DNA of 64,000 nucleotides from Lachnospiraceae bacterium (lineage in GTDB: Bacteria; Bacillota; Clostridia; Lachnospirales; Lachnospiraceae). A model generated the notes under the pieces. That model did no database searches, was not told the origin of the DNA, and was given only the letters and a program-made list of their open reading frames with translations. This document shows positions 51,902-61,286 of this stretch, piece by piece. Position 1 is the first letter of the stretch, and each line of letters starts with the position of its first letter. The stretch covers positions 1 through 64,000 of the forward strand of contig JAGAPK010000033.1 in the NCBI GenBank assembly GCA_017623295.1, in the 5' to 3' direction. The position numbers and the translations under genes were made by a program.

Positions 51902-53221
51902 ATGAAAATTGCAGTTGCGGGAACAGGATATGTAGGATTGGTAGCAGGGGTGTGTTTTGCAGAAAAAGGACATGACGTTACTTGCGTGGATGTAGATGAG
52001 AAAAAAGTTAAACTGATGGAGTCCGGCGTGACTCCGATTTATGAAGAAGGTCTGGAAGACCTGATGAAGAAAAATAATGCAGCTGGCCGACTTCATTATA
52101 CAACAGATTATAAAAGTGCTTATAAAGATGCAGAAGCTATTTTTATCGGTGTAGGTACGCCGGAACAGCCGGATGGTTCTGCAAACTTAAGCTATATAGC
52201 AACGGTTTCCAGACAGATTGCAGAATCGGTAGAGAGAGACTGTCTGGTTGTTGTGAAATCTACTGTTCCGGTAGGAACCAATGACAAAGTAGAGCAGTTT
52301 ATTCATGATTTCCTGGTAAGAGATGTAAAAGTAGAAGTAGCATCCAATCCGGAATTTTTGGCACAAGGTTCTGCGGTATATGATACACTTCATGCAGCAA
52401 GAATTATCATCGGAACGGAGAGCAAAGAGGCAGAAGCAACTTTGAAGAAAATTTATGAGCCGTTTAACCTTCCGATTGTATCGGTTAACAGACGCTCGGC
52501 AGAAATGATTAAGTATGCCTGCAATGATTTCCTGGCGCTGAAAATTTCTTATATGAATGATATTGCAAACCTGTGTGAATTAGTCGGTGCCGATATTGAT
52601 GCAGTAGCAGAAGGTATGAGTTATGATGCCAGAATCGGTGCAAAATTCTTAAATGCCGGAATCGGTTATGGCGGAAGTTGTTTCCCGAAAGATACTAAAG
52701 CATTAAAATATCTGGCAAAACAAAATGGGTATCAGCTTCGCACGGTAGAAGCAGCAGTTGATGTGAATGCGGAACAGAAAACCAAGTTATTTAAAAAAGC
52801 AAGCAATCGTATGATTACTTTCCAGAATTTGCGAGTAGCTGTTCTTGGGCTGGCATTTAAGGCAGGTACAGACGATTTGAGAGAAGCCCCTTCTTTGGAT
52901 AATGTGAAATTATTATTGGACAGTGGTGCTGATATTTATGCGTATGATCCGATTGCAACAGATAATTTTAAAAAGTGTTATCCCGAGGGAGAATTTGCAA
53001 AAGGTTCTATCCACTATGTGAGTACACCGGAAGAGGCGTTACAGGATGCCAATATCTGTTTCGTATTTACGGAGTGGGGAGAAATCAAAGCAATTCCGGT
53101 AGAGAAGTTCAAAGAACTGATGCGAATTCCGTTAGTATATGATGGCAGAAATATTTATAACGTACAGGAAATGAAAGACGCCGGTGTAGAATATTACAGT
53201 ATCGGAAGACCTGCGAAATAG
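51902..53221 (+). CDS. ugd: UDP-glucose 6-dehydrogenase
   Basis: Ugd oxidises UDP-glucose to UDP-glucuronate with two NAD. Its 439 residues include the Rossmann start IAVAGTGYVGLVAGVCFAEK, VKSTVPVGTNDKV, ASNPEFLAQGSAVYD, and the catalytic Cys in IGYGGSCFPKDTKAL, followed by LGLAFKAGTDDLREAPS. All active-site parts are present and the length is normal. GGAG precedes ATG 51902. It supplies UDP-GlcA to the epimerase encoded 53 bases downstream. Confidence 0.95.
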   Translation: MKIAVAGTGYVGLVAGVCFAEKGHDVTCVDVDEKKVKLMESGVTPIYEEGLEDLMKKNNAAGRLHYTTDYKSAYKDAEAIFIGVGTPEQPDGSANLSYIATVSRQIAESVERDCLVVVKSTVPVGTNDKVEQFIHDFLVRDVKVEVASNPEFLAQGSAVYDTLHAARIIIGTESKEAEATLKKIYEPFNLPIVSVNRRSAEMIKYACNDFLALKISYMNDIANLCELVGADIDAVAEGMSYDARIGAKFLNAGIGYGGSCFPKDTKALKYLAKQNGYQLRTVEAAVDVNAEQKTKLFKKASNRMITFQNLRVAVLGLAFKAGTDDLREAPSLDNVKLLLDSGADIYAYDPIATDNFKKCYPEGEFAKGSIHYVSTPEEALQDANICFVFTEWGEIKAIPVEKFKELMRIPLVYDGRNIYNVQEMKDAGVEYYSIGRPAK

Positions 53222-53274
53222 GATGCTCTGCTTATAAAAAATGTAACGGACAAAGAAATAATTGTGGAGGGTAT

Positions 53275-54270
53275 ATGAATCCATTAGATACAAGTAAAAC
53301 TTATTTAATTACCGGAGGAGCAGGCTTTATTGGCTTTCATTTATCCAAAAGCTTGTTAGAAAAAGGTGCTAAAGTAATCGGCTTCGACAATATGAATGAC
53401 TATTACGAAGTCAGTCTGAAAGAAGACCGTCTTGCTATTTTGGAAAAATATGATAATTTCACTTTTATCAAAGGTGATCTGGGCGATAAAGGAGATGTTT
53501 TTTCTCTTTTTCAAGAGCATCATCCAGAAATTGTTGTGAACCTGGGCGCACAGGCAGGTGTGCGTTATAGTATTGATAATCCGGATGCTTATATGCAGTC
53601 TAATATGATGGGATTTTTCCATATTCTGGAATGTTGTCGGTATTTTCCGGTGGAACATCTGGTATATGCTTCTTCCAGTTCTGTCTATGGTGGAAACGAT
53701 AAGATTCCTTTTTCCACAGAAGATAAGGTAGATGAACCGGTCAGCTTATATGCTGCGACCAAGAAATCCAATGAATTGATGGCACATGCGTATAGTAAGT
53801 TGTATAATATTCCGGTAACGGGACTTCGTTTCTTTACGGTTTATGGACCTTTTGGCAGACCGGATATGGCATATTTTAAATTTACGAAGAAAATTATGGC
53901 GGGTGAGCCAATTCAGATTTATAATAATGGCGATATGTACCGCGATTTTACTTATATTGATGATATCGTAAAAGGTATCGAAAATATTTTGTGCAACCCA
54001 CCGGCACAGAATACCAAAGGTGCAAGTTACAAAGTATATAACATCGGTAATAATAAACCAGAGAAGCTGATGGATTATATTGAAACGCTGGAGAAATGTC
54101 TTGGAAAGACAGCAGTCAAAGAATTTCTGCCAATGCAGCCGGGGGATGTTTACCAGACCTATGCTGATGTCAGTGATTTGATGAAGGATTACGATTTTAA
54201 ACCGGATACCACAATCGAAGAGGGACTGAGTAAGTTTGTTGCATGGTATCGTGAATACTATAAGGTGTAA
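53275..54270 (+). CDS. UDP-glucuronate 4-epimerase-type NAD-dependent epimerase
   Basis: Extended SDR of 331 residues. YLITGGAGFIGFHLSKSL is the NAD loop, GFDNMNDYYEVSLKEDRL is characteristic of UDP-glucuronate 4-epimerases, and GAQAGVRYSIDNP, SSSSVYGG and YAATKKSNE (Tyr and Lys) complete the active site. FFTVYGPFGRPDMA is also typical of that subgroup. It would convert UDP-GlcA from Ugd to UDP-GalA. GGAGG before ATG 53275. Specificity is deduced from motif and neighbour; confidence is high for the family. Confidence 0.9.
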   Translation: MNPLDTSKTYLITGGAGFIGFHLSKSLLEKGAKVIGFDNMNDYYEVSLKEDRLAILEKYDNFTFIKGDLGDKGDVFSLFQEHHPEIVVNLGAQAGVRYSIDNPDAYMQSNMMGFFHILECCRYFPVEHLVYASSSSVYGGNDKIPFSTEDKVDEPVSLYAATKKSNELMAHAYSKLYNIPVTGLRFFTVYGPFGRPDMAYFKFTKKIMAGEPIQIYNNGDMYRDFTYIDDIVKGIENILCNPPAQNTKGASYKVYNIGNNKPEKLMDYIETLEKCLGKTAVKEFLPMQPGDVYQTYADVSDLMKDYDFKPDTTIEEGLSKFVAWYREYYKV

Positions 54271-54282
54271 GGAGCAGTTATA

Positions 54283-55275
54283 ATGGATGAAAGAACAATA
54301 CCGGTACTGTATCTGGTAGTTCCGTGTTACAATGAGGAAGAAATTATAGAGAAATCAGCACAGGTTATGAGTGATAAACTGCGCAGAATGATACAGGAAG
54401 AACGCATTTTAGAAGGCAGTAAGGTTATGTTTGTCAATGATGGAAGTAAGGATAAAACTTTACGTCTTTTACATGAGATTGCTGCGAAAGATTCTATTTT
54501 CTCAGTAGTTAGTCTGGCAGGTAACTATGGACACCAGAGTGCGATTCTTGCCGGTATGATGATGGCGAGAAAGTATGCTGATGTGGTCGTAACAATTGAT
54601 GCGGATTTACAGCAGGATATTGAAGCTTTGGACAAGTTCCTGGCAAGTTATATGGCGGGAAGCGAAGTGGTTTACGGTGTGCGTAATGACAGACATTCTG
54701 ATGGTGTTTTCAAGAAAGGTACTGCGACGGCGTATTACAAATTGATGCACTTACTTGGCAGCAAGGTTATTACGAATCATGCAGATTACCGTCTGATGTC
54801 CAAGAAGGCTTTGAATGCTTTGGCAGAATATAAGGAAACGAACTTATTTCTTCGTGGATTGATTCCGACAATGGGATTTGCTTCTGATGTGGTTTATTTT
54901 GATGTAAAAGAGCGAGAAGCGGGACATTCCAAATATACTTTGAGCAAGATGATGACGTTGGCAATGGATGGTATTACTTCCATGAGTGTCAGACCACTTC
55001 GTATGATTGCTGTACTTGGTATTTTGGTCTGCTTATTTAGTGTTATTATGTGTATTATCAGCTTTGTGGATTGGTTGCAGGGTAACAATGTTCCGGGTTA
55101 CACAACCAGCTTGATTGTTTCGTTAATTATGGGCGGTGTTACTTTATTTTCTCTTGGTATTATCGGAGAATATATTGGTAAGATTTATATGGAAACGAAG
55201 AAGCGCCCGCGTTATATTATCGATACTTTTGTATGGAAAGAAGATGTAACACAGAAAGGTGAGGACGATGTATAG
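54283..55275 (+). CDS. Family 2 glycosyltransferase, GtrB/ArnC-like with two membrane helices
   Basis: GT2 of 330 residues: YLVVPCYNEEEIIEKSAQVM, FVNDGSKDKTLRLL, GNYGHQSAILAGMMMA and VTIDADLQQDIEAL, where DAD-LQ is the metal site. YRLMSKKALNAL and the C-terminal LGIIGEYIGKIYMETKKRPR after two hydrophobic segments place it with enzymes that make undecaprenyl-phosphate-linked sugars. It overlaps the next gene by 8 bases. With UDP-GlcA/GalA genes before it and a deacetylase after it, it may load such a sugar on the lipid carrier. Confidence 0.9.
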   Translation: MDERTIPVLYLVVPCYNEEEIIEKSAQVMSDKLRRMIQEERILEGSKVMFVNDGSKDKTLRLLHEIAAKDSIFSVVSLAGNYGHQSAILAGMMMARKYADVVVTIDADLQQDIEALDKFLASYMAGSEVVYGVRNDRHSDGVFKKGTATAYYKLMHLLGSKVITNHADYRLMSKKALNALAEYKETNLFLRGLIPTMGFASDVVYFDVKEREAGHSKYTLSKMMTLAMDGITSMSVRPLRMIAVLGILVCLFSVIMCIISFVDWLQGNNVPGYTTSLIVSLIMGGVTLFSLGIIGEYIGKIYMETKKRPRYIIDTFVWKEDVTQKGEDDV

Positions 55276-56215
55276 ACTGGATATTCATGCAGATGATTAT
55301 GCACTTACACTTCACACATCACAGGATATGTTAGAGTGTATGAAAGCAGGCAAATTGGATAGTATCAGTATCGTACCGAATATGACATGTTTTCAGGAGT
55401 GTATGGAATTGCTTCACGAAGCAATTCCGGCACTTCCTTTTTTACCGGTTATGTCGGTGCATATGGATTTCGTAGAAGGAAAATGTCTGGCGGGAGCAGG
55501 AGAAGTACCATTACTTGCGAAGGCTGGCAGTGATTATATTGGGCTTTCATGGGGCGGTTTATTCAAATTATCCTATTTACCCTGGAAGCGGGCAACTGCA
55601 AAAGCACAGCTGAAAAAGGAAATCAAGGCACAGATTACAGCAGTACAGAAAGAAGTGGATTACTGTATCGAACTTGCCAGAAAGAACAATATTCCATGTG
55701 CCCAGAAGGGACTTCGAATCGACAGTCACCAACATGCTCATATGATTCCGGTTGTCTGGGAAGCAATGACGGAAGTAATTGAAGAAGAAAAGTATGAAGT
55801 GGAATACATTCGTAATTCGAAAGAAGTATTAGGAGCGTTTGTGTCAGAAGTTTCTTTATGGACAACTTATCGTCCTATTAACTTTGTGAAAAACAGACTG
55901 CTTTCTCTTTATTCACACAAAGCAGACCGTTACGCCAAAGCGCATTCTATGGAACAGATGTATTTGTGGGGATTGATTATGAGTGGTCATATGGACTATG
56001 ACAGAATTGATAAACTGTTCCCCAAAGTAGCTGCGAAGGCTAAAAAAGATGGAAGAGTGTTGGAAATCCTCTTCCATCCGGGTATTACTTTACCAGAAGA
56101 AGTAACAGCAGAAATCGGCGAAGAAGCCGCCAAGGATTTCTATTTGTTACCTGACAGACACGTTGAGAAAGAAGCTGTTATGGAGCTTGATTTTTCATCA
56201 GAAGAAACGATCTAA
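55268..56215 (+). CDS. YdjC/ChbG-family carbohydrate deacetylase
   Basis: Protein of 315 residues in the YdjC/ChbG family, which deacetylates N-acetylated oligosaccharides with a bound metal. LDIHADDYALTLHTSQDM gives the first Asp pair, MSVHMDFVEGK the first His, and IDSHQHAHMIPVVWEAM the metal-binding His pair. EILFHPGI near the end is also typical. ATG 55268 follows AGGTGAGG; the GTG at 55259 is less likely. It overlaps the GT2 gene before it by 8 bases and is convergent with the SGNH gene, overlapping it by 18 bases. It may remove an acetyl group from the lipid-linked sugar. Confidence 0.85.
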   Translation: MYRLDIHADDYALTLHTSQDMLECMKAGKLDSISIVPNMTCFQECMELLHEAIPALPFLPVMSVHMDFVEGKCLAGAGEVPLLAKAGSDYIGLSWGGLFKLSYLPWKRATAKAQLKKEIKAQITAVQKEVDYCIELARKNNIPCAQKGLRIDSHQHAHMIPVVWEAMTEVIEEEKYEVEYIRNSKEVLGAFVSEVSLWTTYRPINFVKNRLLSLYSHKADRYAKAHSMEQMYLWGLIMSGHMDYDRIDKLFPKVAAKAKKDGRVLEILFHPGITLPEEVTAEIGEEAAKDFYLLPDRHVEKEAVMELDFSSEETI

Positions 56216-57160
56216 TTCTGTGACTTCTTCCATTAAAATCTGCATGAAATACTGAGCTCCCTGATCGTTTAAGTGATCGGAATCAGAGAAGTAATCCAGA
56301 TTATCGCGGAAACGTTCGTCATTGGAATAATCATAATAATTGACACCTGTGTCATTTGCAATAGTAGTTACCGTATCATGAAACTCCTGTAAGAATTCAT
56401 CGGATGCCAAATCTCTATAATATTTAGAGAATGGTGTGGTGATTAAGACAGGAGTTATTTCATTTGCCTGACAATATTCAATAATTGCGTACAACTCCTC
56501 AATTCGTTCCGGCATGAAATATTCGTCTTTATTATCAAAATGTCTGCTGAAACGTTCTTTGGCCCGTCTTGCAAATTCTTCTTCGCTGATTCCATCATCG
56601 GCAGCGTGAGCAATCAGAGTAAGATCGAAATTAGGAAAAATTTTAAACAATTCCTCTCCGGCAGACAGAATCGGAAGTCTGTTGGTAACGAGGTCGACAT
56701 AAGGGTCATAATCCGGAATGTTTTCCGGGGAAAGGAAATGATAGTAACGCACGGTCATTGCCTGTTTCTCAGTATCGTTTACGACTTCGTTATTAAAGGA
56801 AAAGTAAGATACCGGAATAAACAGTACGCTACCGCTTTCCATATACTGACCATATTCCTGTAAAATTGCGTAGTCATAATCAAAAGTCTGGCTTGTGTTG
56901 GCGAAGTTAAAGCAAATATAACCATACTGTGAAATGGCATCATAGTTAAAATCATATGCGCCGTGAGAACTTCCAAGATTTCCCACATGGATTTCCCAAT
57001 ATTCACGTCCAAGAGTATCAAACTTTACAATATCCATATACTTCTGATCGTCATACTTCTGATAAGGTTTGTTGAGTGCAAAAATAATCAACACGGCAGC
57101 AGTCGGAATCAGAATGCATTTCAAAGCAAAACGTAGTATATCTTTTCTTTTTTGTTTCAT
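56198..57160 (-). CDS. SGNH-like membrane-anchored protein, MBOAT partner 1
   Basis: Protein of 320 residues with an N-terminal membrane anchor (LKCILIPTAAVLIIFALN). The outside part has LGSSHGAYDFN with the nucleophile Ser, and DSDHLNDQGAQYF with the Asp-x-x-His pair, as in SGNH/DltD/AlgX-like O-acyltransfer partners. It lies 18 bases downstream of an MBOAT gene on the same strand, the normal partner arrangement. MBOAT passes the acyl group across the membrane and the SGNH protein transfers it to the polymer. AAAGGA precedes ATG 57160. Confidence 0.8.
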   Translation of the reverse strand: MKQKRKDILRFALKCILIPTAAVLIIFALNKPYQKYDDQKYMDIVKFDTLGREYWEIHVGNLGSSHGAYDFNYDAISQYGYICFNFANTSQTFDYDYAILQEYGQYMESGSVLFIPVSYFSFNNEVVNDTEKQAMTVRYYHFLSPENIPDYDPYVDLVTNRLPILSAGEELFKIFPNFDLTLIAHAADDGISEEEFARRAKERFSRHFDNKDEYFMPERIEELYAIIEYCQANEITPVLITTPFSKYYRDLASDEFLQEFHDTVTTIANDTGVNYYDYSNDERFRDNLDYFSDSDHLNDQGAQYFMQILMEEVTELDRFF

Positions 57161-57178
57161 ATCAATTGTCCTTTCAAA

Positions 57179-58609
57179 TTAGAACTGGAAGTAAATAAAT
57201 TCGGTGGCAACTCCTTTTTCAGAGAAGAGCGCAATCACAACAAGCAATAAAATATATATAGGCCATCTGACAAAACATTTCTGCTTGGAGATTTCTTTTA
57301 TGACATCATATTTCAATGAAAAATAATCATAAATTCCAAGTACAACTACGGATAAGCACATACCAAAGCCTGCTAATGGGCTTAAACCAAGACAAACACC
57401 GGCTGTAGTTAAGTAGTTTGCCGGATTGGAAGCATCCCAGAATAATCGGCTGATAATCCACATGGCATCATCCCATGTATTCGCCCGGAAGAAAATCCAT
57501 GTAAAACAAATCAGCAGGAACGTAATCGGAAGCTGCCAGAAATGTTTCTTGCGTTCTTTTCCTTTTGGATAAATGAAATTTTCAATTATCTGCAACAAGC
57601 CGTGCATACCACCCCAGATAATGTAGGTAAGGCTGCTGCCGTGCCAGAAACCACTGACTAAAAAGGTAATAAGCAGATTCAGACAATTTCTCCACTTCGG
57701 AACGCGATTACCACCAAGTGGAATATAGATATAATCCTTAAACCATGAGGATAAGGAAATATGCCAACGACTCCAGAATTCTTTAATCGAGAAGGAGAAG
57801 TACGGGCTTTTGAAGTTTGTCATTAAATCAATACCAAAAAGTTTGGCACAACCGATAGCAATGTCGGAATAACCTGAGAAGTCACAGTAAATTTCGATAG
57901 CGAACATTAAGGTTGCTATAATAAAAGCAAGACCGACATAGCTTTCAACATTGTTATAAAGTTTATCAACGGTCACAGCGAAAACATCGGCGATAACAAG
58001 CTTTTTGAAATAACCCCATGCCATCAGCTTCAGACCATAAGTTACATTGTCATATACAAAAGGTCGTTCCTTTTTATATTGCGGAAGCAGGGAATCTGCT
58101 CTGCCAATTGGTCCAGCCAGCAATTGTGGAAAGAAGGAAACAAACAGGGCATAGTAGCCAAAATGTTTTTCTGCTTTGATTTTTCCCTTATAAACATCAA
58201 TTAAATAGCCCATAGACTGGAAAAAGTAAAAGGAAACACCGGCAGGTAACAAAATTGTCATAGTAATCGGTTGCATAGCAAGCGTTCCGGCGGAAATCAA
58301 ATCATTTAACTGCCCGATAATCGGATTGGCTGTTTTGAAAAAGAGCAAAATGGCAACAAGCGGTATAACTCCGAGTAACAGCGATTTCCTTTTCTGCTTT
58401 TTGGTGTCTGCTTTCTCCAGAGAGAGTGCAAGATCATAGGTCAGTAGTGTTGTCAAGAAAAGCATAATGCCATACCAGAGATGCAGATTCATATAAAATG
58501 CATAACTGGCAACCAACAAAAAGCCCCATCGATATTTATGAGGGACCATATAATGTAAAAGAAATACAATAATTAAAAAAATACCAAAAGATACGGAATT
58601 AAATAACAT
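57179..58609 (-). CDS. MBOAT-family O-acyltransferase 1
   Basis: Polytopic protein of 476 residues. SVSFGIFLIIVFLLHYMVPH starts the protein, GVSFYFFQSMGYLIDVYKG and FFPQLLAGPIGRADSLLPQ lie in the middle, EFWSRWHISLSSWFKDYIYI follows, and FWHGSSLTYIIWGGMHGLLQ holds the two conserved His. These are the features of AlgI/PatA-like enzymes that bring acetyl groups to surface polysaccharide. AAGGAG upstream of ATG 58609 fixes the start. It forms a leftward pair with the SGNH-like gene. Confidence 0.93.
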   Translation of the reverse strand: MLFNSVSFGIFLIIVFLLHYMVPHKYRWGFLLVASYAFYMNLHLWYGIMLFLTTLLTYDLALSLEKADTKKQKRKSLLLGVIPLVAILLFFKTANPIIGQLNDLISAGTLAMQPITMTILLPAGVSFYFFQSMGYLIDVYKGKIKAEKHFGYYALFVSFFPQLLAGPIGRADSLLPQYKKERPFVYDNVTYGLKLMAWGYFKKLVIADVFAVTVDKLYNNVESYVGLAFIIATLMFAIEIYCDFSGYSDIAIGCAKLFGIDLMTNFKSPYFSFSIKEFWSRWHISLSSWFKDYIYIPLGGNRVPKWRNCLNLLITFLVSGFWHGSSLTYIIWGGMHGLLQIIENFIYPKGKERKKHFWQLPITFLLICFTWIFFRANTWDDAMWIISRLFWDASNPANYLTTAGVCLGLSPLAGFGMCLSVVVLGIYDYFSLKYDVIKEISKQKCFVRWPIYILLLVVIALFSEKGVATEFIYFQF

Positions 58610-58695
58610 GATGAAAACTCCTTTCTACATAGCAGTTTACCACAATTTGAGAGAATGGAACAAAAAAATTGTAGTATTAAGAAAGAATTAACAAA

Positions 58696-58725
58696 TTGTC
58701 AATGCAGAAATACTTTTTCTATGAT
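58696..58725 (+). promoter_or_regulatory. Probable promoter of the second MBOAT gene
   Basis: TTGTCA at 58696-58701 and TATGAT at 58720-58725 with 18 bases between. It lies in the divergent gap between the two MBOAT genes, 47 bases before ATG 58772. Confidence 0.5.
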
Positions 58726-58771
58726 AAAATAATATGAATGAAAACTTAAGTTAGTAGGATAGAATTAAAAA

Positions 58772-60301
58772 ATGGGTATTACTTCTTTTTATTTTTTGTG
58801 TTTTTTTGCAGTCATTTTAGTGGTATATTATTTGATTCCGAAGAAATGTCAGTGGATGTTTCTTTTGCTGTGTAGTGTTGCGTACTATCTTCTTACCGAT
58901 AACGGGATATTGATTTTGTATCCGGCGGCTTCGGTGGCGGCGTGTTATATCGGTACGCGTATCATGGCATCAACGGAAGATGTTAAGAAGCGGAAAAATG
59001 CTTTGCTTTTTGTAATTATAGTTAATATTGGGATTTTGGTAGCGCTGAAGTACGTCAATTTCGGAATTAACACGGTTAATGGAATTGTTGGTCTTTTTGG
59101 ACATTCGGATAATTTGATAAACGGATTATCACTGCTTGTTCCGCTTGGTGTTTCGTTTTATACATTTTCTTTAATTGGTTATGTAATGGACGTATACTAT
59201 GGACTTGCGAAACCACAGTGCAATTTTGGAAAACTGGCACTTTACGGAATGTATTTTCCGACCATCATTTCCGGTCCGATTTTAAAGTATAGAGAGTGTG
59301 GAGAACAGTTTTTTGAACCCCATGCATTTGACTATGTGAAAGTTACCAGAGGTATTCAGAGAATGCTTTGGGGACTTCTTAAGAAGCTCGTGATTTCAGA
59401 ACGGCTTCGTGTGTTGGTAGATACGGTTTATGGACAGTATGACAATTATCCCGGTGCTTTTATATGGGTGGCAACGATTTGTTATGCATTTCAGTTATAT
59501 ACGGATTTTTCCGGTTGTATGGATATTGTGGTTGGTATGTCGGAAAGCTTTGGTATTACCCTGCCGGAGAACTTTCAGACCCCATTCTTTTCCAAAAGCA
59601 TTTCGGAATACTGGAGAAGATGGCACATTACACTGGGCGTTTGGATGAAGGATTATGTTTTCTATCCGGTTCTGCGTTCCAGGTTTTTCACCAATCTGAA
59701 TAAATCATGGAAAGAGAAGTTTGGTAAGAAAAAAGGAAAGCAGTACACCACATTTGCAGCAATGTTTGTGTTATGGTTTACCGTTGGTGTATGGCATGGC
59801 GGCGACTGGAAGTTTGTTATTGGTTCCGGCCTTCTTCACTGGTTCTATATTGTTATGGAGGAATTGCTTGAACCGCCGTGTGCAAAGGCAATGGACAAGC
59901 TGCATATCAATCCGAAGGGCAAAGTAGTGGATGGAGTTCGAGTGCTTCGTACCTTTTTCCTGGTTTGTATCGGTGATTTATTCTTTCGTGCCGATTCGGT
60001 GGGAGATGCCTTGGCCATGTTAAAAGGTGCGGTAACAACATGGAATCCGGAAATATTATGGAACGGAGCTTTGTTGAATCTGGGATTGGACTGGATTGAA
60101 ATGGGAATTATGGTGGTATCCCTGCTTTTGCTTTTGTTCGTTTCCGTATTGCAGCAGAAAGGTTCTGTGCGTGACAGAATTGCCGGATGGAAACTGCCGG
60201 TAAGATGGATAATCTGGTATGCGTTATTATTTTATGTGATATTATTAGGATATTATGGACCTGGATTTAGTGCAGCAGAGTTTATTTATCAGGGCTTTTA
60301 G
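58772..60301 (+). CDS. MBOAT-family O-acyltransferase 2
   Basis: Polytopic protein of 509 residues. GVSFYTFSLIGYVMDVYYG, YFPTIISGPILKYRECGEQF, EYWRRWHITLGVWMKDYVFY and VGVWHGGDWKFVIGSGLLHW give the MBOAT pattern with both His. It differs from the other two copies in a longer loop after the WRRWH motif (FFTNLNKSWKEKFGKKKGKQ). No SGNH gene is directly beside it, so it may share a partner with the flanking modules. It is preceded by its own promoter and followed by a GT2 gene. Confidence 0.92.
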   Translation: MGITSFYFLCFFAVILVVYYLIPKKCQWMFLLLCSVAYYLLTDNGILILYPAASVAACYIGTRIMASTEDVKKRKNALLFVIIVNIGILVALKYVNFGINTVNGIVGLFGHSDNLINGLSLLVPLGVSFYTFSLIGYVMDVYYGLAKPQCNFGKLALYGMYFPTIISGPILKYRECGEQFFEPHAFDYVKVTRGIQRMLWGLLKKLVISERLRVLVDTVYGQYDNYPGAFIWVATICYAFQLYTDFSGCMDIVVGMSESFGITLPENFQTPFFSKSISEYWRRWHITLGVWMKDYVFYPVLRSRFFTNLNKSWKEKFGKKKGKQYTTFAAMFVLWFTVGVWHGGDWKFVIGSGLLHWFYIVMEELLEPPCAKAMDKLHINPKGKVVDGVRVLRTFFLVCIGDLFFRADSVGDALAMLKGAVTTWNPEILWNGALLNLGLDWIEMGIMVVSLLLLLFVSVLQQKGSVRDRIAGWKLPVRWIIWYALLFYVILLGYYGPGFSAAEFIYQGF

Positions 60302-60340
60302 GATATAATGGATAGAGAAAAAGAAAGGTAAGAGAGTCAA

Positions 60341-61276
60341 ATGGATAAAATTGCAGTTTTGATTCCTTGTTATAACGAGGAAAAAACAATAGCTAAAGTA
60401 GTAAAGGATGCCAAAGAAGCATTACCGGAAGCTGTTATTTATGTATATGATAACAATTCCAAAGACCGTACGGTAGAGCTTGCAAGAGAAGCCGGTGCAG
60501 AAATTCGTTATGAATATATGCAGGGTAAAGGTAATGTAATCCGTCGTATGTTCCGTGAGATTGAAGCAGAATGCTACATTATGGTCGATGGGGATGATAC
60601 ATATCCGATGGAATATGCCAGAGAGATGGCTGATAAGGTGTTAAATCACAATGCGGATATGGTCGTTGGTGACAGACTTTCTTCCACCTATTTTACGGAG
60701 AATAAGAGACCGTTCCACAATTTTGGTAATAGCATTGTGCGTAGCAGTATCAATAAGCTTTTTAACTGTAATATTAAAGATATCATGACCGGATATCGCG
60801 CATTCAGTTATGGGTTTGTGAAAACCTTCCCGGTACTTTCAACCGGTTTTGAGATTGAAACAGAAATGACAATTCATGCGGTTTATAATAATATGCAGAT
60901 TGAAAATGTCATTGTAGATTACAGAGACCGTCCGGAAGGCAGTGAATCGAAGTTAAATACCGTTTCTGATGGTATAAAAGTACTTCGCACGATAGTGAAA
61001 TTATATAGGGATTATAAGCCGTTCGGATTCTTTGGATTGTGTGCAGCGGTGCTTGCACTTGTTGCGGTTGTATTATTTATTCCAATTTTGATTTCTTATC
61101 TGGAAACAGGATTGGTACTGCGTTTCCCAACCCTGTTCTGTTGTGGATTTATTGGACTTGCTGCAGTGCAATCTTTTTTTGCAGGTTTGATTCTTTCTAA
61201 TATGGCGATGAAGAACCGCAGAGATTTTGAATATCGTTATACGCTTGTTACAAGAAAAGTTCGCAGGGAAGAGTGA
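60341..61276 (+). CDS. Family 2 glycosyltransferase, polyprenol-phosphate type, with membrane helices
   Basis: GT2 of 311 residues. AVLIPCYNEEKTIAKVVKDA, YVYDNNSKDRTVELA, CYIMVDGDDTYPMEYA with the acidic metal site, and KDIMTGYRAFSYGFVKTFP match DPM1/GtrB-like enzymes. Two hydrophobic segments near residues 230-285 end the protein. It would make a polyprenyl-phosphate sugar at the inner membrane face. It lies between two MBOAT genes and is followed 10 bases later by the third MBOAT start. The A/G-rich ribosome site is AAGAGAG. Confidence 0.88.
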   Translation: MDKIAVLIPCYNEEKTIAKVVKDAKEALPEAVIYVYDNNSKDRTVELAREAGAEIRYEYMQGKGNVIRRMFREIEAECYIMVDGDDTYPMEYAREMADKVLNHNADMVVGDRLSSTYFTENKRPFHNFGNSIVRSSINKLFNCNIKDIMTGYRAFSYGFVKTFPVLSTGFEIETEMTIHAVYNNMQIENVIVDYRDRPEGSESKLNTVSDGIKVLRTIVKLYRDYKPFGFFGLCAAVLALVAVVLFIPILISYLETGLVLRFPTLFCCGFIGLAAVQSFFAGLILSNMAMKNRRDFEYRYTLVTRKVRREE

Positions 61277-61286
61277 GGCAATAGAC

